NCBI RefSeq assembly: GCF_039655875.1
Contig: NZ_JBBYXK010000004.1
Location: forward strand, 1-64,000
Reading direction: 5' to 3'
DNA length: 64,000 nucleotides
DNA from: Emcibacter sp. SYSU 3D8
Lineage (GTDB): Bacteria; Pseudomonadota; Alphaproteobacteria; SMXS01
Shown piece by piece: positions 10,640 through 21,280 of the stretch. Position numbers and translations under genes: made by a program. Under the pieces are notes generated by a model. The model was not told the origin of the DNA. It did not search any database and saw only the letters and a list, made by a program, of their open reading frames with translations. The first letter of the stretch is position 1; the number at the start of each line of letters is the position of its first letter.

Positions 10640-12502
10640 ATGCGCTTCACCCCGGAATTTCTCGACGAGCTGCGCCTCAGGGTCCGGCTGACCGACGTCG
10701 TCGGCCGGCAGGTGAAACTGGTGCGCAAGGGACGAGAATCCGGCGGTCTGTGCCCGTTTCACAACGAGAAAACCCCGTCCTTCACCGTCAACGACGAGAA
10801 AGGGTTCTATCATTGCTTCGGCTGCGGCGCGCACGGCAACGTCATCGACTTCGTGATGAACACCGAGGGGCTGGGCTTTCCCGAGGCGGTCGAGCGGCTG
10901 GCGGGCGAGGCCGGCATGGCGCTCCCCGTATGGTCGGAGGGCGACCGCGCTCAGGATGACAGGCGCAAGAGCCAGCACGAGGTCATGGAGATCGCGGCCG
11001 CCTGGTATCAGTCCCAGCTCGCGGCCGGGATCGGGCGCGGCGCGCGGGATTACCTGCAGCAGCGCGGACTCACCGCCGAGACCATCAAGACCTTCCGGCT
11101 GGGTTTCGCGCCCGAGGCGCGGACGACGTTCAAGGATGCCATGCTGGCGCGCAAGATCGACGAGCAATTGCTGGTCGACACCGGCATGCTGATCCGGCCC
11201 GAGGACGGCGGCGCCTCCTTCGACCGTTTTCGCGACCGGGTGATGTTTCCGATCACCGATCCCCAGGCGCGAATCGTCGGTTTTGGCGGCAGGGCGCTGG
11301 GCGATGCCCCGGCCAAGTATCTCAACTCGCCGGAAACCGCGCTCTTTCACAAGGGCAAGCTGCTCTACAATCACGCCCTGGCCCGTCCGGCGGCCCGCAG
11401 CGCCGACCGCGTCGTGGTCGCTGAAGGCTATATGGACGTCATCGCCCTGGCCCAGGCCGGACTGAAAGAGGCGGTGGCGCCGCTGGGAACGGCGGTGACC
11501 GAGGACCAGCTGGCGCTGTTGTGGCGCATGGCCGCCGAGCCCATCTTCTGTTTTGACGGCGATTCCGCTGGGCTCAGGGCCGCCGAGCGGGCGTTGCTCA
11601 AGGCACTGCCGCTGCTCAAGGCGGGGCAATCCCTGCGATTCGCGACCCTGCCCAAGGGCGAGGATCCCGATACGCTGATCAGGAACCAGGGCGTCGGCGC
11701 CATGCGCGACGTGTTGGACCGGGCGCGGCCGCTGATCGACGTGCTCTGGGATGTGGAACTGGCGCGCCAGCCGGTCGACACGCCCGAGCGCAGGGCAGGC
11801 TTCAAGGCGCGGCTGCGCGAGCTGTTGGGCGGGATCACCGACACCGATGTGCGCGGTTTCTACCGTGACGAGTTCGACGTCAGGACCCAGGCCCTGTGGG
11901 CGCCGCGCCGGTTCGAGCGGCAAGAATTCCGGGGCAAGGGCAAGGGCCGGCGGGACTTCCAGCCGCCGGTGAGCCGGGAGCTGCTGGCGACGCCTCTGGC
12001 ACGGGGCGCGGGCTTTACCAACCATCGCCGGGAGCGGCTTATTCTGTTGACGATGCTGAACCATCCGGGTCTGATCGAGGTCCATCACGAAGAGCTCATG
12101 GCGGTCGATATGGACAGTGTCGAGCTTGACAAGTTGCGTGCCGCAATCATACGAATTGCCGCAAGCTGCCATCATTCTGATGACAAACTTGAAAGTTCAA
12201 CCATCCGGAACCACCTGTACGGGGAAGGTTTCGGCATGGCCGTGCAACGTTTGGAGGGGGATAAAGGGTTGGTAGGCGACTCGTTCGCTAGGCCCGATGC
12301 AACTGCCGACTCCGCCGAACAGGGCTTGCGCGCGCTGCTTCGGGCCAGCCAGCTGCAGCTTTTGCAGCACGAGCTGGAAGCGGCTGAGGTTGATGCGATG
12401 TCTGACGATAGCGTTGAAGCGGAGCGAGCGACTCACCGGGCGCGAGATATTCGCGCACAGATCGAGGCGCTGATGGAAAGTTTGTCCGGAATGGACCAGT
12501 AG
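10640..12502 (+). CDS. dnaG: DNA primase
   Basis: 620 residues. It makes RNA primers at the replication fork. The N-terminal CHC2 zinc ribbon shows Cys38-x2-His41 and Cys59-x2-Cys62 (CPFH...CFGC). The catalytic core and Toprim domain follow ([17 protein letters not shown], then FCFDGDSAG), and the C-terminal region, about 450-620, is the helicase-binding domain. It is followed by rpoD, the conserved macromolecular-synthesis pair. Confidence 0.97.
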   Translation: MRFTPEFLDELRLRVRLTDVVGRQVKLVRKGRESGGLCPFHNEKTPSFTVNDEKGFYHCFGCGAHGNVIDFVMNTEGLGFPEAVERLAGEAGMALPVWSEGDRAQDDRRKSQHEVMEIAAAWYQSQLAAGIGRGARDYLQQRGLTAETIKTFRLGFAPEARTTFKDAMLARKIDEQLLVDTGMLIRPEDGGASFDRFRDRVMFPITDPQARIVGFGGRALGDAPAKYLNSPETALFHKGKLLYNHALARPAARSADRVVVAEGYMDVIALAQAGLKEAVAPLGTAVTEDQLALLWRMAAEPIFCFDGDSAGLRAAERALLKALPLLKAGQSLRFATLPKGEDPDTLIRNQGVGAMRDVLDRARPLIDVLWDVELARQPVDTPERRAGFKARLRELLGGITDTDVRGFYRDEFDVRTQALWAPRRFERQEFRGKGKGRRDFQPPVSRELLATPLARGAGFTNHRRERLILLTMLNHPGLIEVHHEELMAVDMDSVELDKLRAAIIRIAASCHHSDDKLESSTIRNHLYGEGFGMAVQRLEGDKGLVGDSFARPDATADSAEQGLRALLRASQLQLLQHELEAAEVDAMSDDSVEAERATHRARDIRAQIEALMESLSGMDQ

Positions 12503-12653
12503 ACGGTCGCCGGATCAAGCCGGCGGCGAAAAACAACGAGGAAACAGCCAGGCGCCACAAGCGTTCTGGCGGCTTAGTTCGAGACACGAAGTTCAGGCTG
12601 CATCGCCGGATGTTTATCCGCGTACTGCAAGCCTTAGAGGAGCAGAGACGTTC

Positions 12654-14669
12654 ATGGCGAAGGACGCATCCGAGTCGGTGAAAGAGCGCGACGAGACCGA
12701 GGAGTCGGGCGACAGCCCGCTCGTCGATTCGTCCGCGGAAGCGGTCAAGAAGATGATCGCCGCCGCAAAGGAGCGGGGGTATGTCACCTATGACGAACTG
12801 AACCGGGTGCTGCCGCAGGATCAGCTGTCCTCGGAGCAGATCGAGGACATCATGGCGATCATGTCCGAGATGGGCATCAACGTCATCGAGAACGAGGAAG
12901 CGGCCGAAGATTCCGAGGAAACGGGAGACGCGCCTGCGGGGGCCGAAGACGACGAACTGAGCGGCCCGCGCACCAAGGAAGTCGAGGTCGATCGCACCGA
13001 CGACCCGGTGCGCATGTATCTGCGCGAGATGGGCAGCGTCGAGCTGTTGTCCCGTCAGGGCGAGATCGCCATCGCCAAGCGTATCGAAGCCGGCCGCAAT
13101 GCCATGATCGACGGCCTGTGCGAAAGCCCGCTGACATTCGCCGCCATCACCGACTGGCATGACCAGCTGATCAACCAGCAGCTGCTGCTGCGCGACATCA
13201 TCGACCTGGATGCCACCTATGGCGCCGGTCCTGGTGCCAATGACTCGCTGCCGGCCGAAATGGCCGGCGAGGACGCCCCGCCCGCAGGCACCGAAGCCTC
13301 GAGCGACGAGAACGATGAAGAGGACGAGGCAGAAGAGGAGGGGCCCGCGCCGGCCGGCGCTCCGGGTGCCGACGACGATGAAGAGAACGCCGACGAGGCC
13401 GCCGTATCGCTTTCGGTAATGGAAGAGCGGCTGAAGCCCGAGGTGATCGAGAAATTCGAGCAGATCTCGGCCACCTACAAGAAGCTGGAGAAGCTTCAGC
13501 AAGCGCGCCTCGATGTGCAGCTCCGCCAGGGCACCTTCTCACCGGCCCAGGACAAGAAATACCGGACGCTCAAGGCCGAGATCATCGCGCTGGTCAACAT
13601 CGTCCATCTCAACAATTCCCGCGTCGAGACGCTGGTCGAAGAGCTCTACAACTACAATCGCCGGTTGCTCGGTCTGCAGGGGCAGCTGCTGCGCCTTGCC
13701 GAGAGCAACAAGGTCAATCGCACGGAGTTCCTGCAGCAATACCAGGGTCACGAACTGGACCCGGACTGGCTGCAGAAGGTGGGACAGCTGCCGGGCAAGG
13801 GCTGGAAGGCTTTTGCCGAGCGGGAAGCCGTCCGGGCCGAGGCGATCCGCAAGGAGATCGCCGAGATCAGCCAGCACAGCGGCCTGCCGATCAGCGAATA
13901 CCGGCGCGTCGTCCAGACCGTCCAGAAGGGCGAGAAGGAAGCCCGGGTCGCCAAGAAGGAAATGGTCGAGGCCAATCTTCGACTGGTGATCTCGATCGCC
14001 AAGAAATACACCAACCGCGGCCTGCAGTTCCTTGACCTGATCCAGGAAGGCAACATCGGCCTGATGAAGGCGGTGGACAAGTTCGAGTATCGCCGCGGCT
14101 ACAAGTTCTCGACCTATGCCACCTGGTGGATCCGCCAGGCGATTACCCGCTCGATCGCCGACCAGGCGCGGACGATCCGTATTCCGGTCCACATGATCGA
14201 GACCATCAACAAGCTGGTGCGCACCTCGCGCCAGATGCTGCACGAGATCGGCCGCGAGCCGACTCCCGAGGAACTGGCCGAAAAGCTCTCCATGCCGCTC
14301 GAAAAAGTGCGCAAGGTGCTGAAGATCGCCAAGGAGCCGATCAGCCTCGAGACGCCGATCGGCGACGAGGAGGACAGCCATCTGGGCGACTTCATCGAGG
14401 ACAAGAATGCGGTCCAGCCGCTAGACGCCGCGATCCAGGACAATCTGCGCTCGACCACGACGCGGGTGCTGGCCTCGCTGACGCCGCGCGAGGAGCGGGT
14501 GCTGCGCATGCGTTTCGGCATCGGCATGAACACCGACCACACCCTCGAGGAAGTGGGACAGCAGTTCTCGGTGACCCGGGAACGCATCCGGCAGATCGAG
14601 GCGAAGGCGCTGCGCAAGCTGAAGCACCCCAGCCGCAGCCGCAAGCTGCGCAGCTTCCTGGATACCTGA
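12654..14669 (+). CDS. rpoD: RNA polymerase primary sigma factor (sigma70/RpoD)
   Basis: 671 residues. Region 1.1 lies in residues ~20-90 and region 1.2 in [30 protein letters not shown] long non-conserved segment follows, then region 2 ([34 protein letters not shown], then [15 protein letters not shown]), region 3, and region 4 with [30 protein letters not shown]. The stretch at residues ~195-250 between regions 1.2 and 2 is extremely acidic and Ala/Pro/Gly-rich. GAGGAGCAGAGACGTTC precedes the ATG. A strong terminator follows. Confidence 0.98.
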   Translation: MAKDASESVKERDETEESGDSPLVDSSAEAVKKMIAAAKERGYVTYDELNRVLPQDQLSSEQIEDIMAIMSEMGINVIENEEAAEDSEETGDAPAGAEDDELSGPRTKEVEVDRTDDPVRMYLREMGSVELLSRQGEIAIAKRIEAGRNAMIDGLCESPLTFAAITDWHDQLINQQLLLRDIIDLDATYGAGPGANDSLPAEMAGEDAPPAGTEASSDENDEEDEAEEEGPAPAGAPGADDDEENADEAAVSLSVMEERLKPEVIEKFEQISATYKKLEKLQQARLDVQLRQGTFSPAQDKKYRTLKAEIIALVNIVHLNNSRVETLVEELYNYNRRLLGLQGQLLRLAESNKVNRTEFLQQYQGHELDPDWLQKVGQLPGKGWKAFAEREAVRAEAIRKEIAEISQHSGLPISEYRRVVQTVQKGEKEARVAKKEMVEANLRLVISIAKKYTNRGLQFLDLIQEGNIGLMKAVDKFEYRRGYKFSTYATWWIRQAITRSIADQARTIRIPVHMIETINKLVRTSRQMLHEIGREPTPEELAEKLSMPLEKVRKVLKIAKEPISLETPIGDEEDSHLGDFIEDKNAVQPLDAAIQDNLRSTTTRVLASLTPREERVLRMRFGIGMNTDHTLEEVGQQFSVTRERIRQIEAKALRKLKHPSRSRKLRSFLDT

Positions 14670-14692
14670 TACGCCCTGTCATCGGGTGATGG

Positions 14693-14718
14693 AACGGCTC
14701 CCTCGGGAGCCGTTTTCC
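14693..14718 (+). terminator. Rho-independent terminator of rpoD
   Basis: AACGGCTCCC and GGGAGCCGTT form a 10-bp stem around TC (14693-14714), followed by TTCC. It starts 24 bases after the rpoD stop and separates rpoD from convergent trkH. Confidence 0.8.
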
Positions 14719-14755
14719 GTTGCGGGACTGCAGAGGGACGGTGCGGGAGGCCGCC

Positions 14756-16219
14756 TCAGACCCGCCAGAAGCTGCGGGTAAACAGCACGAAGACCGTGAA
14801 CAGCTCCAGGCGGCCCAGCAGCATGCCGACGCACATCATCAGCTTGGCGCTGTCTGAGAAGCCCGCATAATTGCTTGCCGGACCGGCGATGTCGCCCAGG
14901 CCGGGGCCCACATTGGAGACGATGGCCGCGCCCGCGCTGAGCGCGGTCATGAAATTCACGCCGGTCAGCGTCAACCCCACCGCCAGAACGAACATGGTGA
15001 CGAAGAACAAAAACATGAAGGCGATCACCGAGGTCAGCGTTTCCTCGCTGACCAGTGTGCCGTTCAGCCTGAGACTCATCACGCCGTGCGGGTTGACCAT
15101 GCGGAACAGGATCCGGCGGATGGCCTGGAACAGCACCTGGTAGCGGAAGATCTTCACCGATCCGGTGGTCGAGCCGGTGCAGCCGCCGACGAAGTAGAGC
15201 GCGAAGAAGACCATGGTCGCGCCGCCGCCCCACTGCAGGTAATCGGCGGATACGAAGCCGGTGGTGGTGATCGCCGAGATCACGTTGAAGGTGCCGTGGC
15301 GCAGCGCGTTTCCCGGCGACAGGTGGGTGCTGAAATACAGCCAGGCGCTCATGACCAGCGACACCGCGGCGCAGAAGATCAGGAACCAGCGGATCTGGTC
15401 GTCGAACAAAGACGGAATCGACTTCATGGTGAACTTGCGGCTGGTGATCGCCACATAGACCGTAAAGGGCAGCGAACCCGCCAGCATGAACACCACCGCG
15501 ACCGTCTCGAGATACAGGCTGTCGAACACCGCGATGGATGAATCGTAATTGGCAAAGCCGCCGGTCGCCACGGTCGACAGGGCGTGGCAGATGGCGTCGA
15601 GCAGCGACATGCCGCCCATCAGATAGGCGAGCGAGCACAGCCCGACCAGAACGGCGAACACACCGGTGATCGCCAGCGCGAGCTGGCCGGTGCTGGGCAG
15701 CAGCTTCTTGTCCTTTTCCGACGATTCGGTGCGGAACAGCTGCATGCCGCCCACCCGCAGCATGGGCAGCAGCGCCAGCGCGACGATGATGATGCCGACG
15801 CCGCCCATGGCGTGCAGCAGCGCACGCCACAGCAGCAGCCCAGCCGGCATATAATCGAGGCCGGAAATCACGGTCGCGCCCGTCGTCGTCAGGCCGGACA
15901 TGGTCTCGAACAGGGCGTTGACCGGGCTGAGGCGCGACTGGCCGAACATCATCGGCAGCGAGGCGAAGATGCTCACCACCAACCAGGTCAGCACCGTCAG
16001 CAGGAAGGTCTGCCGCAGTGACATTTCCGAGTGGGAGTGGCCGCGGTTGCCCAGCCACAGCAGCGCGCCGGCGAACCCGGTGATCACCGCCGAGCCCACG
16101 AAACCCAGGCTCTCGGTATGGACATAAGCGAGATCGACGGCGGCCGGAATCAGCATGGTCACGGCCAGAATGCCGAGCAGCATGCCGATAACCTGAAGGA
16201 TGGGGCGCAGATCAATCAC
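14756..16219 (-). CDS. trkH: TrkH family potassium uptake protein
   Basis: 487-residue inner-membrane protein with many hydrophobic segments. The four pore loops of the Trk/Ktr family are visible as TTTGATVISGL, VATGGFANYDSS, ITTTGFVSADY and AIVSNVGPGLGDI, each with the selectivity-filter glycine. It would form the K+ translocating subunit together with the cytoplasmic TrkA, which is not in the window. It lies downstream of the LLM oxidoreductase gene on the same strand, separated by a 10-bp hairpin. Confidence 0.93.
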   Translation of the reverse strand: MIDLRPILQVIGMLLGILAVTMLIPAAVDLAYVHTESLGFVGSAVITGFAGALLWLGNRGHSHSEMSLRQTFLLTVLTWLVVSIFASLPMMFGQSRLSPVNALFETMSGLTTTGATVISGLDYMPAGLLLWRALLHAMGGVGIIIVALALLPMLRVGGMQLFRTESSEKDKKLLPSTGQLALAITGVFAVLVGLCSLAYLMGGMSLLDAICHALSTVATGGFANYDSSIAVFDSLYLETVAVVFMLAGSLPFTVYVAITSRKFTMKSIPSLFDDQIRWFLIFCAAVSLVMSAWLYFSTHLSPGNALRHGTFNVISAITTTGFVSADYLQWGGGATMVFFALYFVGGCTGSTTGSVKIFRYQVLFQAIRRILFRMVNPHGVMSLRLNGTLVSEETLTSVIAFMFLFFVTMFVLAVGLTLTGVNFMTALSAGAAIVSNVGPGLGDIAGPASNYAGFSDSAKLMMCVGMLLGRLELFTVFVLFTRSFWRV

Positions 16220-16270
16220 GCCTGTTCCTTACGCTGCCTTGGCCGGTGCATCAAGCAGGCCATGAATCGG

Positions 16271-16296
16271 AACGGCCCCGCCGGAGCGGGGCCGTT
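16271..16296 (-). terminator. Terminator-like hairpin after the LLM oxidoreductase gene
   Basis: AACGGCCCCG and CGGGGCCGTT form a perfect 10-bp stem with a 6-base loop, 22 bases past the stop of the gene at 16318. The downstream T content is weak (TTCCGATTC on the minus strand), so efficiency is uncertain. Confidence 0.55.
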
Positions 16297-16317
16297 CGTC
16301 GCTGAACACGGGCCAGC

Positions 16318-17388
16318 CTATTCGGCGGCGATGTTTTCCTTGCTGCCGGCAATGTCCGCCATCAGGTGAATCGCCTCGGTCTGGCGAGCGCCGATGGAGA
16401 TGCCGGTGCAGCCGGAATCCGCCCATGCCGCCCAGTTCTGGCGGATGCGCTTTTCCGGGCCGATCAGGTTCTGCTCGTCGACATATTCGTCGGGCACGGC
16501 TGCGGCAGCCTCTTCCTTGCGTCCCGACAGGTACAATTCCTGGATGCGGTTGGCGGCGTCGCCATAGCCGAACTTCACCATCCGGTCCTTGTGGAAGTTC
16601 TTGTCCTTGTGGCCCATGCCGCCCGCATAGAGCGCAATGGTCGGCTTCAGCAGGGCGAGGCCGGCCTTGACGTCGTCGGTGATGTGCACCCCCACGCCGG
16701 CCTGAATCTCGAAATTGTCCATGCTCTTGCCGTTGCCGGCCTTGGCGAAGCCTTCTTTCAGCCAGTCGCCATACAGTTCCATGCCGCGCGGAGTCCAGCC
16801 AAGCGGCAGCCAGCCGTCGGCCAATTGGGCGGTGAGCTTCACCATGGTTTCGGTGCCCGAGCCGGTCCAGATCGGGATATTCGGGTTGGTGTGCAGAATG
16901 GACTTCAGCGGCTTGCCGATGCCCATGGCGCCGGGACGGTCGGCGGGCAGCGGCAAGGGCAATTGCTGGCCGTCATGGGTGACGGGTGCATCGCGCGCGA
17001 ACACCTTGCGCATGATGGTGATGTAGTCCTTCATCCAGTGATAGGGCTTGCCCCAGGGCTGGCCGTACCAGCCCTCGACGATCTGCGGGCCCGACATGCC
17101 GATGCCGGCGATGAAGCGGTTGCCGCCGGCCAGCGCGTCGACGGTGGCGGCCTGCATGGCGGCCATGGTCGGCGACCGGGCGGCCATCTGCATGATCGCC
17201 GTGCCCAGGCGAATGCGCTTGGTGTGGGCGGCGATGTAGGCGAGCGGCGTGACCGCGTCCGAACCGTACGCCTCGGCGGTCCAGACCGAGTCATAGCCCA
17301 GTTCCTCCGCCAGTTTGATCTTGTCCATGGGCAGGCTCATCTGCTGCCCCGAATAGCCGATCATCAGCCCCAGTTTGATGTTCTTCAT
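16318..17388 (-). CDS. LLM class flavin/F420-dependent oxidoreductase (Rv3520c-like)
   Basis: 356 residues with the luciferase-like TIM-barrel sequence throughout: KLGLMIGYSG at the start, AEELGYDSVWTAEAYGSDAVTPLAYIAAHTKRIRLGTAIMQ, then GIGMSGPQIVEGWYGQPWGKPYHWMKDYI. These segments resemble the family described in mycobacteria as Rv3520c-type probable F420-dependent oxidoreductases. The start MKNIKLG at 17388 has GGGAGAGCGGCA upstream; the longer reading from 17541 is rejected. Cofactor use (F420 or FMN) cannot be told; no F420-synthesis genes are in the window. It is divergent from the TonB-dependent receptor gene, with shared TTAC/GTAA repeats between them. Confidence 0.88.
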   Translation of the reverse strand: MKNIKLGLMIGYSGQQMSLPMDKIKLAEELGYDSVWTAEAYGSDAVTPLAYIAAHTKRIRLGTAIMQMAARSPTMAAMQAATVDALAGGNRFIAGIGMSGPQIVEGWYGQPWGKPYHWMKDYITIMRKVFARDAPVTHDGQQLPLPLPADRPGAMGIGKPLKSILHTNPNIPIWTGSGTETMVKLTAQLADGWLPLGWTPRGMELYGDWLKEGFAKAGNGKSMDNFEIQAGVGVHITDDVKAGLALLKPTIALYAGGMGHKDKNFHKDRMVKFGYGDAANRIQELYLSGRKEEAAAAVPDEYVDEQNLIGPEKRIRQNWAAWADSGCTGISIGARQTEAIHLMADIAGSKENIAAE

Positions 17389-17780
17389 TGCCGCTCTCCC
17401 TTGATCCGTTGGCGGGCTTCGCTTGATTCTGCACGCTAGCGTCTCGCCGGTCGACGCGCAACTGGTGTTACCGGCGGGTAAAATCATCAAGGATTGATCA
17501 CCGGGAATACGGGCGGTACCAGGGCCGGTCGCGTGTAACATTGGGCCATCAGGCAGCCCAGGGAGACGGTGGCCTGAGGGTTGATGCCTCGCTGGCCTGC
17601 ACCGTGTGCAGATGCGTTGATTTCATTGCCTGCGATGCCGCTCAGTCCTACGGCGACGCTTGAAAACTGGACCCTTCCTGATTTTCAGAGTTAACGCGGT
17701 AACCGTTCGCGTGTAACGTTATGGCTGGCTGTTCATTAAACAGCCGTCGCTGGTAATTGTTCTCTGGGGAGGGAAAGCCA
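17389..17780. promoter_or_regulatory. Divergent intergenic region with GTAAC/GTTAC repeats
   Basis: 392 bases between the LLM oxidoreductase and the TonB-dependent receptor. TTACC-GGCG-GGTAA is an inverted repeat at 17468-17481. TCGCGTGTAAC occurs twice, at 17529-17539 and 17707-17717. CGGTAACCG is palindromic at 17697-17705. GGCTGTT/AACAGCC (17727-17745) is a 7-bp hairpin close to the receptor start. No gene is seen. The repeated GTAAC-type elements could be sites for one regulator serving both genes. Confidence 0.4.
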
Positions 17781-20282
17781 ATGAAACAGCGCTCCACCGC
17801 GCCGCGCGCGGTTCAAGGTCTCAAACATCTCCTGCTTGCCAGTTCGCCCCTATGGGCGGCACTCATGTCCGCCGCGCCCGCCCATGCCCAGATCGAGCAG
17901 GTCGTGGTCCAGGCGCGCGGCGAACAGCAGGAAGTGCGTGACATTCCGGTGGCGATCACCGCTATCGGCGAAGAGAAGATCGAGAGATTCGCGCTCAAGA
18001 GCCTCGAGGATGTGGCGGCTGTCGCACCCCAGCTCACCATCGTCCGGGGCGGATCCGGCAGCGGCGCCAGCATCTCGATCCGCGGCATCCAGTCCAATTC
18101 CACGAGTATCGGCATCGAGCAGTCGGTCGCGGTCATCCTCGACGGCGTTTACTACCCGCAGGGCCGCGTTATCGACGAAGGGCTGTTCGATGTCTCCCAA
18201 GTGGCCGTGCTGAAGGGGCCGCAGGCGCTGTATTTCGGCAAGAACGCCACCGCCGGCGTGCTGGCGATCACCACCAACGATCCGGGCAACGAATTCGAGG
18301 CCATGGCCCGCGTTGGCTATGAGATCGAGCAGCAGCGGCTGGTGGCCGAATCCACCATTTCCGTGCCGCTGACCGACAAGTTCGGCATCCGCCTGGCGCT
18401 GCGCGGCACCAAGATGTGGGGCGGTTATATCGAGAACAACGCCGGGCCGACGAATTACGTGACCACCGATGCGGCCACCTTCCAGCAGACGGTGCATCCG
18501 AACGGTGCGCCGACCGAGAACAAGTTCCCGGCCGAGGAATCGTTCTATGCGCGCCTGACCATGAAGGGCACGCCCAGCGACCGTTTCACCTACACCATCA
18601 AGGGCAGCTTTGCCGATTACCGCATCTCGACCACCCAGGGCACCGAGCTGTTCGCCTGCCCGACCCTGAACGGTCAGCCTCACGCCAGCGTGGCCGATCC
18701 GGACAATCCCGGCTTCAACAAGCCGATTCCCAATACCGAGGCAGAGTGCGTCCCCGACTGGCGCGGCGCACAGAACCCGATTCCCCCGGATATCGCGGCC
18801 ACCGACCCGCTGCTGAACTGGTTCGGCAGCCAGCTGGGCGAAGAGTACCGGTCCTATGGCGTGACCGGAAAGTTCGACATGGACTTCGACCCCATCGACC
18901 TGTCCGCGATCCTCAATTTCCACCGCCAGCGCACCAACTGGGTGGGCGACTTCGACGGCGGCGGCGCCACCTCGACCTTTGCCGGCGAGCACAACACCTT
19001 CAAGAATTTCTCCACCGAAGTCCGGGCGGTGACCAAATTCGATTTCCCGCTCAACGCGGTGCTCGGCGTCTATTACCAGGACACCCAGCGCTACTTCACC
19101 CAGGACGTGATCTTCGCCGGCGCCGACAACTCGGCGGTGACCGATCCGACCCGGCAGTACGTCGCCTATGACAAGATTTCCGAAACCGCCGGCGAGACGA
19201 TCTCGGTCTATGGCGAGCTGATCTGGGACATCACCGACCAGCTGCAGCTTACCGGCGGCGTGCGCTACCTGCACGAGACCAAGGATTCCTACTTCATCCA
19301 GCCCTATGTGAACCCGTTCTTCACCGGCATCTTCTACCAGGGCTACACGCTGGAGGCCGATCAGTCGTTCAACGACGCCTCGCCCGAGGCCACGCTGCGC
19401 TGGGAGCCGACCGACGACCTCACCCTCTATGCGGCGTACAAGGAAGGGTTCAAGTCGGGCGGCTTCTCGAACAGCGCCATCCATTCGACGATCACCATCG
19501 TCAACAACGACCCCTCGACCTCGCTGCCCGATTTCGTCTTCGCACCCGAGCACGTCAAGGGTTTCGAGGGCGGCATCAAGGCCTCGCTGTTCGACCGGAC
19601 CCTCAGCGTCGAGCTCGAGGCCTATCACTACAAGTTCAAGGACCTGCAGATCGACTTCTTCAACTCGCCGACCTTTGCGTTCATCACCGAGAATGCGGGC
19701 GGCGCCAAGACGGATGGCGCCGAGCTGCAGTTCACCTGGGTGCCCGAACAGGTTACCGGCCTGACGCTGACCGGATCGTTGGCCTACAACATCGCCAAAT
19801 ACACCGACTTTGTGGCGCCCTGCTATGCCGGCCAGAAGCCCAGCCAGGGTTGCAACCTGCCGATCAGCGCCGGCGAGGTGCCCAAGCAGCAGCTGGCGGG
19901 CCAGACCCGCGCGCTGGCGCCCAGATGGGCCGGCTCGTTCGGCATCGACTATGAGGCGCCGATCGGCAATGGCCTGCTGATCGGGTTGTCGTCCAACGTG
20001 AAATGGAAGTCCAAGCACCGTCTCGGCGGGTTCAACAACCCGTATGACGAGCAGAAGGGCTATGCCACGTTCGATGCCGCGATCCGGTTCGGCAACGAGA
20101 ACCGCAACTGGGAGTTCGCCGTCATCGGCAAGAACCTGACCAACAAATACGCGCTGCTGTCGGCCGGCGACACGCCGGGCACGGGCGGCAACACCGGTAC
20201 CGAGCGCGGGTTCGTCGCGGACCGCTACGGCACGCCGATCGTCCGGCGCACCGTCGAGCTCCAGTTCACCTGGCGCTACTGA
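17781..20282 (+). CDS. TonB-dependent outer membrane receptor
   Basis: 833 residues. A signal peptide (charged start, hydrophobic LLLASSPLWAALMSA, cleavage after AHAQ) leads into a TonB-box-like IEQVVVQA. The plug domain follows (RDIPVAITAIGEEKIERFALKSLEDVAAVAPQL... VAVILDGVYYPQGR...VLKGPQALYFGKNATAGVLAI), then a 22-strand beta-barrel ending in the aromatic C-terminal strand VELQFTWRY. ATG at 17781 has GGGGAGGGAAAG upstream. The plug resembles the large receptor families of catabolically versatile proteobacteria. The substrate is unknown; the divergent oxidoreductase hints at an organic compound rather than a siderophore. Confidence 0.93.
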   Translation: MKQRSTAPRAVQGLKHLLLASSPLWAALMSAAPAHAQIEQVVVQARGEQQEVRDIPVAITAIGEEKIERFALKSLEDVAAVAPQLTIVRGGSGSGASISIRGIQSNSTSIGIEQSVAVILDGVYYPQGRVIDEGLFDVSQVAVLKGPQALYFGKNATAGVLAITTNDPGNEFEAMARVGYEIEQQRLVAESTISVPLTDKFGIRLALRGTKMWGGYIENNAGPTNYVTTDAATFQQTVHPNGAPTENKFPAEESFYARLTMKGTPSDRFTYTIKGSFADYRISTTQGTELFACPTLNGQPHASVADPDNPGFNKPIPNTEAECVPDWRGAQNPIPPDIAATDPLLNWFGSQLGEEYRSYGVTGKFDMDFDPIDLSAILNFHRQRTNWVGDFDGGGATSTFAGEHNTFKNFSTEVRAVTKFDFPLNAVLGVYYQDTQRYFTQDVIFAGADNSAVTDPTRQYVAYDKISETAGETISVYGELIWDITDQLQLTGGVRYLHETKDSYFIQPYVNPFFTGIFYQGYTLEADQSFNDASPEATLRWEPTDDLTLYAAYKEGFKSGGFSNSAIHSTITIVNNDPSTSLPDFVFAPEHVKGFEGGIKASLFDRTLSVELEAYHYKFKDLQIDFFNSPTFAFITENAGGAKTDGAELQFTWVPEQVTGLTLTGSLAYNIAKYTDFVAPCYAGQKPSQGCNLPISAGEVPKQQLAGQTRALAPRWAGSFGIDYEAPIGNGLLIGLSSNVKWKSKHRLGGFNNPYDEQKGYATFDAAIRFGNENRNWEFAVIGKNLTNKYALLSAGDTPGTGGNTGTERGFVADRYGTPIVRRTVELQFTWRY

Positions 20283-20391
20283 CGGTCTGAATGAATGGAA
20301 AGCCGGGGCCGCCGACCGGTCCCGGCATTCGCCGTTTCAGGGGCTTTGGCAATGCGCGCAATGATGCTATCAGATGCCGTCCTCGCCTCGG

Positions 20392-20468
20392 GGGCCTGTA
20401 GCTCAATTGGTTAGAGCCGGCCGCTCATAACGGTCTGGTTGCAGGTTCGAGTCCTGCCGGGCCCACCA
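20392..20468 (+). tRNA. tRNA-Ile2 (anticodon CAT, lysidine-modified)
   Basis: The full cloverleaf is visible: acceptor GGGCCTG pairs with CGGGCCC, D-stem GCTC/GAGC, anticodon stem GGCCG/CGGTC with loop CTCATAA (anticodon 20426-20428), T-stem GCAGG/CCTGC with TTCGAGT, and an encoded CCA end. CAT could mean Met or Ile2. The C4-G69 and C5-G68 pairs of the acceptor stem, known recognition features of the lysidine synthetase TilS, favour tRNA-Ile2, which reads AUA. Confidence 0.9.
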
Positions 20469-20523
20469 CACAGTCTGACGCTGCTGCCAGAGAGCCCGGA
20501 CGTCGGCGGGTTTCGCTAAGGGG

Positions 20524-21279
20524 TCATGACGATCTGGACCCGGTCAGATATCTGAATGCTTCAATGGGCAGGGGCAGTACCAGGGTTGAGGCTTTCTCTC
20601 CGGCGATCTCCTGGAGCGCCGACAGATACCGAAGCTGCATCCCCTGTTCGACAGATCCCAGTATCTTCGCGGCCTCGATGAGCTTCTCGGCCGCCTGTTG
20701 TTCGCCCTCGGCGTTGATGATCTTCGCGCGGCGGAGCCGCTCTGCCTCGGCCTGCTTGCCGATGGCGCGCACCATGGATTCGTTCAGATCCACGTGTTTG
20801 ATCTCGACGTTCGAGACCTTGATGCCCCAGGCATCGGTCTGCGTATCCAGAATCTCCTGGATGTCCCTGTTGAGCTTGTCGCGCTCGGCCAGCATTTCGT
20901 CCAGTTCATGCTTGCCCAGTACCGAGCGCAGCGTGGTCTGCGCGAGTTCGCTTGTGGCGGACATGTACTCGACCACCTGGAGGATCGCCCGTTCCGGATC
21001 GACCACGCGAAAATAGACGACGGCATTCACTGCGACCGAGACATTGTCGTGGGAAATGACGTCCTGGGTCGGCACATCGAGCACGATGGTGCGCAGGTCC
21101 ACGCGCTGCATGGTCTGCACGAGCGGAATCAGGATGATCAGGCCGGGCCCCTTCACCCCAGTGAACCGCCCCAGCGTAAACACCACGCCCCGCTGATATT
21201 CCTTGAGGACCTTGATCGCCGAGAAGAGAAACAGCAGGACCAGCAGGATGCCTGCCCCGAGAAAGCCGACGTCGACCAT
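20524..21279 (-). CDS. Slipin/stomatin-like SPFH membrane protein
   Basis: 251 residues: one N-terminal transmembrane segment ([18 protein letters not shown]) followed by an SPFH/band-7 domain ([38 protein letters not shown]) and an Ala/Glu-rich coiled coil ([31 protein letters not shown]). The upstream gene encodes its usual partner NfeD, and the two are separated by one base, so they form an operon. The pair is thought to organise membrane microdomains. Confidence 0.93.
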   Translation of the reverse strand: MVDVGFLGAGILLVLLFLFSAIKVLKEYQRGVVFTLGRFTGVKGPGLIILIPLVQTMQRVDLRTIVLDVPTQDVISHDNVSVAVNAVVYFRVVDPERAILQVVEYMSATSELAQTTLRSVLGKHELDEMLAERDKLNRDIQEILDTQTDAWGIKVSNVEIKHVDLNESMVRAIGKQAEAERLRRAKIINAEGEQQAAEKLIEAAKILGSVEQGMQLRYLSALQEIAGEKASTLVLPLPIEAFRYLTGSRSS

Positions 21280-21280
21280 G

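Noticed and set aside
10055-12175. 706-codon open frame antisense to dnaG
   Set aside because: Shadow of dnaG caused by high GC at third positions; the sequence is rich in Arg/Gly/Pro with no family similarity, while the plus strand encodes intact DnaG.
17850-20018. 722-codon open frame antisense to the TonB-dependent receptor gene
   Set aside because: Low-complexity, His/Arg/Val-rich translation typical of GC-rich antisense frames; the receptor on the plus strand has a signal peptide, plug and barrel.
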